Below, piece after piece: positions 21,747 to 29,781 of a stretch of 64,000 bases of DNA (positions are counted from its first letter, which is position 1; the number at the start of each line of letters is the position of its first letter). The position numbers and the translations under genes are program-made. The DNA comes from Saccharomycopsis crataegensis. Lineage: Eukaryota; Ascomycota; Saccharomycetes; Ascoideales; Saccharomycopsidaceae. Location: NCBI RefSeq assembly GCF_037102585.1, contig NW_027043819.1, forward strand, positions 868,001 to 932,000, written 5' to 3'. The notes below the pieces were generated by a model, which saw only the letters and a list, made by a program, of their open reading frames with translations, was not told where the DNA came from and ran no database searches.

Positions 21747-24029
21747 TTAATCGGTCTTTCCACTACCTTGACCAGGAATATTCCCCAAGATTCCCAAACT
21801 TTTATTAGCCCCACTGGCGTAATGTCCGCTTCCACCACTCAATTTGGAATATCCTTGATAAAAGTATTGTTTCACAGCATTCAATTTCGTTAACGCTGAT
21901 CTTCTGCCGGTGATATTATACTTTCTCAGCACGCCAATACAACCAACAACCACAATGATCACGAGTAAGTACCCTCTGATACCGTGACGGTGGATGTAAT
22001 CCATTGGTCTCAAGTAATTACCGTAAGGACTATTAATCAAGTTCTTCTTCAATGGACGAACAACGTAATTCTTATCATGGAAACTCATCAAAGTGTTACG
22101 GATAGCCCAAGGTTCGCAACGCAAAGGATTACCATAGCTATCATGTTCGTAGTAAAACTTCCCAGTACGTTCAATGATTATAGCATCTCCTCTATCAAAA
22201 TGTTCCTTCCCATGGATGTTCCACCCCTTTTCACTAATCAAGTCTTTAAACTTATTAAGGTCAAGATAAGTGAAGACAACCTGTCCTGCATTATCATAAT
22301 CAATTTCATTCGCCATTGCCAGGGTAATAGACACTGAGTCAGCGCCTTTGGCACGAAGCTTGGCCACCTTATCAGCTTTGGCCTGTCTTCTCTTTGCAAG
22401 TTGTTTGAAAACGTGCTCGCTCCAATAGTAATGATAGTCATGAGCTGCCAACATCAAGTTGTTAAGGGCCCCATGGTTGAAACCTGGATCACCACTATCA
22501 AAGAATGCCACCACCACTTTATCAATATTATTGTTTTTCAAATTAAAGATCTTTTTGAAGCTACCTGGGGTCAATTCAGAGATGAATGGTAAAGAGTTTC
22601 TTCTAATGAACGCTTCAACAAGCTTTGGGTTTCTAATATCCTTTGGATCGAAATTTTGAAACACGTACGGAATTAAGCAATTATCCTTGAAACCAATAAT
22701 TGTTGGAAGAGAAGTAACGGTATTAGAGACAAACAATTCTCTGTCAAATTCCTTGACCGGTTCAGATACATTATAATGAATATATCTCAACATATTTTTG
22801 GTCTGTCTCTCGATTAATTTAAGGAACCCAGTATCATTAGATTTATAAAGATAAATATCTGGTAATTTCATCACTGGGTCCAACAAATATGGTAAAACCT
22901 CAAAATCTTCGGCGGTTGTTGGATTAGTGGCCAATGACTCGTCGCCAACGTTATTACCATAATAATAGATAAATGACACTTTGTTGTCTGATTCTCCTGG
23001 TAATTCTGTTTTCGGTTCATTGATCAATCTATTAACCAAGTTCATTTTTTGGGATAATTCATATGGATTAATATCTTCAACTTTATAGTTCTGTAAGAAA
23101 CGTTTGGTCCAAGTAACAACTTCACCGATATTTACAGGTCCAGAATATTTAATGAAATTACCGGTAGATCTTGGTAACACCACGGCAACCCTTGGATTTC
23201 TATTTCTGTTTCTTCCATTTTGCAACAATTCCTTGTACCCCAATTCTTGACAAATGATACCGCTAGATTCGCAATTCACATGCCCAGTTTCAATATCATC
23301 AACGAGTTGGTTAGAAATGATGTTCCACATAGTTCTAAATTCACGACACACTTCACAATTGTCAAATACATTTTGATCGGCATCAATATCGGTAAATTTG
23401 TCATCACTACTTGGCCAGAATGACAATAGTATAGGTTTATTAGTTTGGCTTTTACCCGCCAAAATTTCGGCCAAAGATCCAGTGTCAATCAAGTTACTTT
23501 GACTCGGCAAATTCAACTTATCCAATTCACCAAATTGGTACGCAGACTCTTTGATAAAACTCTTCAAATTCTCCTCAGTTTTCTTGATATTCGAAGGGAA
23601 ACTCAGTAAAACTTTACCACCCGGACGGCCGGGGTTTGGCCCGTAGATTCTAATGTTTGGATAATATTTCACAGATTCTCTATCACAAATATCACCTTGT
23701 TCGACACAATTCACTTGATGTATGTCAATCCCCAATTTCTTTGCCTCTTCACCATAAGTTTTATAAACCTTCTTCCATATAGGCATCAATTGGGTACAAT
23801 GGACACAATATGGTGAATAAAACTCCACCATATGAAGACCTTCTGTTAATTTAGGGTCGAAATCATCTTGGGTAAGCAGCGGTGGTAGTTCGACATCATC
23901 GTAATTTTCTTCTGCGGCCTCAGCTCGTTTATCTGAGGCTGCATCGAGTTCGTTGGATACCACAGACGCCGAAACACTTCCAAGAAGTGCAACGGATATT
24001 AATAACTGGTACAATCGTAGAAACAACAT
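21747..24029 (-). CDS. EPS1: ER membrane protein disulfide isomerase, EPS1-like
   Basis: This 760-residue protein has a signal peptide (about residues 1-22) and a first thioredoxin domain with active site YCVHC (C75-x2-C78) inside MVEFYSPYCVHCTQ. It then has long divergent thioredoxin-like segments without a second obvious CxxC pair, a transmembrane helix at about 686-703 (YLLVIIVVVGCIGVL), and a polar C-terminal tail. One N-terminal CxxC domain plus a C-terminal membrane anchor is the layout of Eps1, the yeast membrane PDI involved in ER retention and degradation of misfolded membrane proteins. Eps1 of S. cerevisiae is about 700 residues with CPHC. Here proline is replaced by valine, which should change the redox potential of the site. 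The upstream region is one arm of the inverted repeat at 24363. Confidence 0.85.
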   Translation of the reverse strand: MLFLRLYQLLISVALLGSVSASVVSNELDAASDKRAEAAEENYDDVELPPLLTQDDFDPKLTEGLHMVEFYSPYCVHCTQLMPIWKKVYKTYGEEAKKLGIDIHQVNCVEQGDICDRESVKYYPNIRIYGPNPGRPGGKVLLSFPSNIKKTEENLKSFIKESAYQFGELDKLNLPSQSNLIDTGSLAEILAGKSQTNKPILLSFWPSSDDKFTDIDADQNVFDNCEVCREFRTMWNIISNQLVDDIETGHVNCESSGIICQELGYKELLQNGRNRNRNPRVAVVLPRSTGNFIKYSGPVNIGEVVTWTKRFLQNYKVEDINPYELSQKMNLVNRLINEPKTELPGESDNKVSFIYYYGNNVGDESLATNPTTAEDFEVLPYLLDPVMKLPDIYLYKSNDTGFLKLIERQTKNMLRYIHYNVSEPVKEFDRELFVSNTVTSLPTIIGFKDNCLIPYVFQNFDPKDIRNPKLVEAFIRRNSLPFISELTPGSFKKIFNLKNNNIDKVVVAFFDSGDPGFNHGALNNLMLAAHDYHYYWSEHVFKQLAKRRQAKADKVAKLRAKGADSVSITLAMANEIDYDNAGQVVFTYLDLNKFKDLISEKGWNIHGKEHFDRGDAIIIERTGKFYYEHDSYGNPLRCEPWAIRNTLMSFHDKNYVVRPLKKNLINSPYGNYLRPMDYIHRHGIRGYLLVIIVVVGCIGVLRKYNITGRRSALTKLNAVKQYFYQGYSKLSGGSGHYASGANKSLGILGNIPGQGSGKTD

Positions 24030-24362
24030 CTGGAATCACCCCTGTTAATTTGTTTACCGACGCTGTTGATAATGATGTGAACCTGTTGGCAGTAATTTTT
24101 AATTTTTTGTTGTTAGTATATCTAGGGAGTTACCCGGTGTGATATCCTTCCCCCTTCAATGATGTGCATTCTCTTTGTTTTATCGATGTTTTCCCCAAGT
24201 AAACATAGAAATGAATAGCTAATGACAAATAAAGCTGATGATTCTCATGCTCTGGTTCCTGGCTGATAATGATAATGTGCCTATTGTCCCTCCCTCCCCA
24301 GAACGTGGTAAGAGAAGCAACCAACTGGCGGGGCTGCGTAACCAAACATGCGTATAAATTGT
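24030..24362. other. EPS1 5' region outside the inverted-repeat arm
   Basis: About 330 bp, presumably the proximal EPS1 promoter. There are no recognised sites and no coding signal. Confidence 0.45.
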
Positions 24363-24592
24363 TGCTAGAGTTCACCGGAGTGGAAGTATGACTGTCCGTA
24401 AGTGCCGCATTGGAAGCGACGGATAAGTTGTAGTTAGAGTTAAGATAACTTGGGACACGATTAAGTAATAATAATGAGTTGTTGCAAGTTAGATTGAGGG
24501 CTGGATGGTTTGTGTGTCGTTTATTCCAGCTTGGGATTAAATGATATCAGAATTTACGATAAGATAAATTCGGTCAAAATCTGATTTTCTCA
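24363..24592 (-). repeat. Left arm of a 229/224-bp inverted repeat
   Basis: The reverse complement of 24364-24592 aligns to 28303-28526 with about 13 mismatches and one 5-base gap by hand. Read on the minus strand it begins TGAGA and ends TAGCA, so it has TG...CA ends like an LTR, but I see no matching target-site duplication. It lies upstream of EPS1. Confidence 0.9.
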
Positions 24593-25269
24593 AAAAAGCA
24601 GGAATTTACATGGCACCGAACCTGGGACACATGAATGGAATCATACACAAATGAGACGGTTCGTGGACGAAAAAGGAGCATTGTATAAGATGATTTCCAA
24701 AAAGTATACAAAAATGTTTTATATGCTTTACAAGTATCCTGTTTGGGAAAAATCATTAATAAAGAAGATTTTGTATCAAGTGATTTGCATCCATATGAAG
24801 AAGACATCATAACTATGATATTCAGGGAATGCTACAGCGCTAAAGAAATCATGGGCATTGACAGACTCATCAGAGTGTTTAAAAGAATAAACCAGATGGC
24901 ATTCAATGAAGAGATGAAAAATAAGTTACGCTTGGAAATGAGAATTGATGATCCAAACTATGCGAGAAATACGGTGACTTATGTACAGTAATCGCCTCTT
25001 CTGGCGAAAGTGCATTCTGTTGTTGCAAGTTCGAGGTCTTACAATCAAGGGGTCTGTAGGTCTTATACTAGGAACAAGATAATTAGATCTCTACTAATAA
25101 ATATTATAGTTGTTGTTATCAAGATTATATTTACAGCCATTATTGGTTTGAGGTTGCTAGGTGTCGTGCTGTTTGTCCTAATTACTGTCCCTATATTTAA
25201 CTTTATTATCTAAAGTTCTTGTTATTATATGTTAGTGCTTTTGTTTCGTCTTTATATGTACTACTCCAA
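24593..25269. other. Unassigned stretch between the left arm and the RT fragment
   Basis: The stretch holds an unidentified open frame at 24743-24991 (about 82 codons, no ATG at its start) with a charged composition unlike simple AT-rich noise (for example RLIRVFKRINQM). It may be debris of the retroelement or of another gene. Nothing else is recognisable. Confidence 0.4.
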
Positions 25270-26118
25270 AAGCAGTAATAGGCTCTATTGGAGGTAATGT
25301 GGTTAGTGTGTCCAAAGCTATTTACGGTTTACGATCAAATGCAAAAAGTTGATAGGATTACCTATCACAATATTTGAAATCCCAAGGTTTTGAAATTTAT
25401 CCAAAACTTCTGACTGTTTTCGTAGATGACTTACTAGTCGTTTACTAGGGTGAGAAAGAATTGATGGAAACAGGAGAACTATTGAGAAAATTTAAGGAGA
25501 CAAATAATTATAATTATGGTGAAACAAAAATTGAATTTATTGGTCTTTCAATCAATATAGAATACAAACAAAAAATTATTGATCGGATGCAATTATCAAA
25601 TAAAAAGTTAGTGGGAAATATGAAAGAAAAATTCAAAGATGTATTGGATGAATGCAACAGAATGAAGCATAAATTTGAAATGAAGAATATAGAGAACACT
25701 TTGATCCCAGAGAATCGCTATAAAGACAATGATGTGAATGACAAGTTATTACAGCAAATTATTGGGTCTTTGAATTATATAGCCGTTACCACACGTCCTA
25801 ATATCTCATTCAGAGTATAGTATGTTGCATCGTTCATTTACCGCCATAATGCGTAAATCATTGCAGTTGAAAAACAACTTCTTCATCACGCATTAAATAG
25901 TCACAAGCCATTGGTGTTACAAAACAAAATTTGATAAGAGTAGAATATTCACTTATGCAGACTCGGATTTTATCACGCTGAGATGGCGAAGTTTTACTGG
26001 TAATATAGTTCAAGAATTGAAAAAGTACAGAGAATCTAAGATAGAAATATTGAAAAGATAGAAACTAAGATATAATCTTTTCAAAAAAGAAACAAAAGGG
26101 GAACATGTCGACATGATC
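25270..26118 (+). mobile_element. Ty1/copia pol remnant (reverse transcriptase to 3' end), broken
   Basis: This is a fossil fragment of a Pseudoviridae (Ty1/copia) pol gene. Parts of the reverse transcriptase are recognisable by the motifs AIYGLR, VDDLL and TRPNIS, in the usual order on the plus strand. Little is left of RNase H. The coding part carries several breaks and is not functional. A purine-rich tract ending AAAAGGGGAA lies about 15 bp before the LTR, where a plus-strand primer (PPT) is expected. The integrase and the N-terminal part of the RT are missing. The fragment is probably not recent, but its age cannot be estimated without another copy. Confidence 0.8.
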
Positions 26119-26351
26119 TGTTAGCACTAAGGTAGTGGACCGGAGTCTCCTGGCTGGACCGTCTGGATTATGGTACGGATACAGTAAACCGGACTACATA
26201 GTCGTAAGTATAAACACTTTCATATCCTCCAAATACACTCGGACTTCAAGAGGAGAAGGAGTACGGTAATGAAGCTTAGAATGACTAGAACCCCTGGTCT
26301 GCACTCCCATCCTGAAACTAAGTAAGCTGACGCTCTATCCGGGTACTAACA
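26119..26351 (+). mobile_element. Ty1/copia LTR, 233 bp
   Basis: It begins TGTTAG and ends CTAACA, a perfect 6-bp terminal inverted repeat. It is preceded by a purine tract and followed directly by a primer-binding-like sequence, which are the two landmarks that must flank LTRs. No second copy is found in the window, so the element lacks the outer LTRs of a normal insertion. Confidence 0.8.
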
Positions 26352-26393
26352 GATTAGAAGTGAGAACAAACTGCTCTAACCAACTAGACCAGT
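26352..26393 (+). other. Probable minus-strand primer-binding site
   Basis: The first ten bases after the LTR, GATTAGAAGT, are complementary to ACTTCTAATC, which as I recall it is the anticodon region of yeast tRNA-Arg(UCU). On the minus strand a D-arm-like GTTGGTTAGAGC follows further on. Priming from an internal tRNA region is known in Ty1/copia elements, and I recall tRNA-Arg(UCU) for the Candida pCal/Tca2 group. The tRNA assignment should be treated as tentative. Confidence 0.5.
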
Positions 26394-26454
26394 TTAAAGA
26401 AAATTTTTAAGGGAAAATTACTGATACAATGTGTCAGGGTCGGATACAAATTCG

Positions 26455-27760
26455 ATGGTGATGCTGGACTTCGAAAAGCACTTATGGGAGAAGGCCGAGT
26501 CAAGATACATGAATGAGATTGACTCAATCTGTCTGCCAAGTGCTGAAAGATGGGTTGCAACTACACCAAGCAGTGTTATTAAAAAAGCTGCTGAATTTGT
26601 CGATTACATCCAAACCAATAAGTCAATTCTGCCTCCAGTTGCTGCTTTGTTTAGTACAAGAATACCAGAAGTGCGGAATAAAGAATCAATATTGGAGTTC
26701 CCAGAATTACGCGCTGACATTGATGCGAATCCCAGAGAACAAGCTATGCGTATGAGTTATGTAATTTACGAGAGGTTACATGAAAAAGTACTCATGCACA
26801 TCGCGTATACGTTGAACTACGAGCTTCACCAAAGGGCTCGAGAAGTCGGAAGATCAGTTGCCGATGTATTGGAAGCATTAGTGAATGAATACGAAAAAGA
26901 TGGATTTCCATTCAAAGTCGTCCAAACGTTAGAATTCCTCGAAAGTGGAATATATGAGGGTACACTAGAAGACGCAGCCGAAAGGTTTGAAAAGCGTTAC
27001 ATGTATTTGACACCGGAAGAACAAAAAATGATGAGGTGGATCATGTTTTACCTATTAGCGAGAGACAAATATGGATTGGATGAGCTCGACCATTGAGATC
27101 CATTAATGAAAAGGTTTCATCGATCATTTCCAAATGGATCAACGTCTGAGTTTGCGACCTTTAGTCGGAATGAAGGCCGAGCTCATTACCCCGGGATCGA
27201 AACTGATGAAACCGTCAGGTGGATATTAAGAGCGCTCGAGTGAACCTTGGTGTGCTTCATGCGGTATACCACATCCAACACAAATAAAGGTTGATGGTAT
27301 AATCCATAAATATGCGTTTGATCTTGAGAAGGGGCAGCATGATCAGAAGCTTATGAAGTGGTTTAGGAGAAAAATTAATCGATTCAGACCACCAGTTTTT
27401 TATCAAGATATTGTATCTATGTTTCCAAATATTAAAACTTGACAGCAATTAAACGTTGCATTTACTACTTATGGTGATGGTAAGAAATGTGACGAAATCT
27501 ATCAAAAGGTCAAGATGACCGAGTCACAGAAAGACGATGAACGGCGCCAATAATTATCGAGGATTGTAAGGCACAAACTAACACGAAGGAGAGACTGGTG
27601 GAGAGTCCACCGTGGGATAACAAAGCGGTGGCTAAGTGTCGTGATAATCTTTACTTCGGTTATCGTCTAGATAGTGGAGCTGATGTGACCTTACATCGGA
27701 CACGGCATTATCATTTTTTTGATTTACTTGGTTTTTATTATTTTATTAATTTTTATAATT
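26455..27760 (+). mobile_element. Ty1/copia gag-protease region (Gag frame looks whole, rest broken)
   Basis: A Gag-like frame of about 213 codons runs from the first ATG at 26455 to 27096. It is helix-rich and charged, and its position after LTR and PBS fits capsid. Downstream, a partial zinc-knuckle-like CASCGIPH (about 27251-27275) and an aspartic-protease motif DSGAD (about 27670) are seen in the expected order. The part after Gag has several breaks. Integrase is absent. The element is a fossil, lying head to tail with the pol remnant on the other side of the shared LTR. Confidence 0.75.
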
Positions 27761-28302
27761 CTCCCCAGAATTCTGATGGTCACTACTTCGAAAATACTTA
27801 GTATTTGAGATATAGTGCCAAAATCCTTTAACAAAGACCTCCATCTCAGTTCATGAAGCTCCTAGTGATGGGTAATTCACTAGCGACTTCATATCATATT
27901 TCCACATTGCACCTTTTTCCCTTAATAAGCTTGATTGTTGAGTTTTTTACCGGTGATGTGATTAATCCTTAAAGCAAGGAGTGTGATGTTGCGAGAAAGT
28001 TATAGTATTTTACTTTACCTATTAGATAGACCGGCACAAAATGCCCGGCTTGCATGCTATTTAGAGCCTCTGTGGCTCGTTAATATACAATTCATTCATG
28101 TTAATTCATTCATTCACGAATGTCTCATCAGTTCTTGTGAAATCTCATTACTAACGGCTCTATCTGAGAGTGGTAGTCAAATACGGAAATCCGGGTCAGC
28201 GAATCAGCTATCCTAATACTGGAGAAAATTGACCTTCAGAGATTTAAATACTTATATATAGAAGCATAATATCCTACCACTGGTAGGAGGGAGAGCTGCG
28301 AT
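27761..28302. other. Unassigned stretch between retroelement debris and the right arm
   Basis: About 540 bp with no recognised coding. It contains a TATA-like run (28250-28260) and a small hairpin CCTACCAC-TGGTAGG near 28273-28288, just before the inverted arm. It might be distal BET1 promoter or further debris. Confidence 0.4.
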
Positions 28303-28527
28303 TGAGAGAATCCGATTTTGACCGAATTTGTTTTATCGTAAATTCTGATACCATTTAATCCCAAGCTGGAATAAACGACACACAAATCATCCAGCCCCCA
28401 ATCTAACTTGTAACAACTCATTATTATTACTTAATCGTGTCCCAAGATAACTCTAACTACAACTTATCCGTCGCTTCCAATGCGGCACTTACGGACGGCC
28501 ATACTTCCGCTCCGGTGAACTCCAGCA
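28303..28527 (+). repeat. Right arm of the 229/224-bp inverted repeat
   Basis: It is the partner of 24363-24592 in opposite orientation, about 94% identical by hand. It begins TGAGA and ends CAGCA. It forms the upstream region of BET1 and ends about 110 bp before its ATG. Confidence 0.9.
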
Positions 28528-28638
28528 GGAATTTACAATGCGGTGGGGGAAAAAAAAAAGGCCAAATTTTAAACAACACAACAAAATTATCACCACCCAT
28601 CAACCGTCATTTGACTTTACAATCAATATATCCACACA

Positions 28639-29088
28639 ATGTACAGCAAAGAACAACGGACCTCGCTTTTTGGCGACGCTCCTACCAGGAGAACAAACCT
28701 ATTTGCCCAACAAACTAACCCGGCCATCAAACAACAGCAACAGCCAGAACTATTCCGCACTCCTTCGCCGTACGATAATACCAAAGTCGGTGCGTATAGC
28801 CAATCGATGATGTCGTCGCTTGAGTCCCAAAATAACGAAGAATTGGACTCGATTCTGGGGAAAGTAAAGCTCTTGAAAGATTTGGGGGTCAAGATGGGGG
28901 ATGAGATTCGAAGCAGTAGCAAGACTATGGAACAGTTGAATGATACTTTTGGAATGGCCAGCACCAAAGTTAAGTTAACGTATAATAGAATGATTGTCAT
29001 GAGTAAAAATGCAGGAATCACTTGGAAAGTCTGGTTCTTATTCTTCTTTGCGGTATTTTTATGTTTTTTCTGGGTTTGGATAAGTTGA
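28639..29088 (+). CDS. BET1: ER-Golgi v-SNARE Bet1
   Basis: This 149-residue protein has a variable N-terminal segment, a SNARE coiled-coil motif at about residues 55-118 (SLESQNNEELDSILGK... VKMGDEIRSSSKTMEQLNDTF) and a single C-terminal membrane anchor ending FFWVWIS, almost identical to the end of S. cerevisiae Bet1 (FFWVWIT). Bet1 works with Sed5, Bos1 and Sec22 in fusion of ER-derived vesicles with the Golgi. Length and layout match the family (about 142 residues in S. cerevisiae). Its 5' flank includes the right inverted-repeat arm, so its promoter has been partly rebuilt by the insertion or inversion next to it. Confidence 0.93.
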   Translation: MYSKEQRTSLFGDAPTRRTNLFAQQTNPAIKQQQQPELFRTPSPYDNTKVGAYSQSMMSSLESQNNEELDSILGKVKLLKDLGVKMGDEIRSSSKTMEQLNDTFGMASTKVKLTYNRMIVMSKNAGITWKVWFLFFFAVFLCFFWVWIS

Positions 29089-29781
29089 TTTTTTTTTCTG
29101 GTCAATCAAAGAGCAGGAGGTGGTTTTTTTTTGTGAAAAGTCTAAGATAGTCAATAAATTGAGCTTCTTGCCATCGGACAAACATCATCAGCCATTTATA
29201 TATACATATAAATCTGAGTCTCATTGTGATTGAAAAATATTGCTTGTCCTTCTGTTCTTTCTTTTCATTTTTTTTTTCCTATTTTAGCATTTACAATAAT
29301 CGTTCAATTCAAACAAAAATTCCCTTGCATTTTCGTTATTTATCTTTACTAACTTCATTTCTTTTGCTGTAACCCCATTTATCACCATTCTTATTATCAT
29401 TACGTTTTGTTTTGCTTTGCTTTGCTATGCTTTTTTTTTTTCAGTTCTCCTAAAGTTATAATGGATCATACCTCTCATTTTCCACTTTGCCTCTTGTAAC
29501 ACTTTTTTACTTTTTTCCTGCACACTACGCAATCCTAGTGATATATCAAATTTGTTCATCCTCGTAATTGATATCTGATTACTGGGAATTATCATTACCA
29601 GACCCAAGTATGCAATTCCAATATATTATATTTTTTTTTTTTTTAAAAGGGGAACATTTATTAATTTTGAATATTTAGAAGGGTTTTTCGTTGATTCCAT
29701 TTCTTCCTCTGAGTGCTTCCACAAAACAGGTAATTTCACTTGAACGCGACGTTATTATACTCAGTAGGACAAAATATTTCC
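29089..29781. other. Convergent intergenic region
   Basis: About 690 bp between the ends of BET1 and the Zn2Cys6 gene. It is AT-rich with T runs, and no gene is seen. Confidence 0.6.

Noticed and set aside
26270-26400. Minus-strand sequence resembling a tRNA, with D-arm-like GTTGGTTAGAGC and a TTCTAG that could be a T-loop
   Set aside because: The stems do not pair, and it lies exactly across the LTR end and leader. It is better explained as a primer-binding site that copies part of a tRNA.
24363-28527. Transition-rich differences between the inverted arms as a sign of repeat-induced point mutation
   Set aside because: RIP is not known in budding yeasts. Thirteen differences are too few, and ordinary transition bias explains them.
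28437-28718. 93-codon frame overlapping the right inverted arm and the BET1 start
   Set aside because: It has no ATG at its start, overlaps BET1 in another frame and includes the repeated arm sequence. It is a chance frame.
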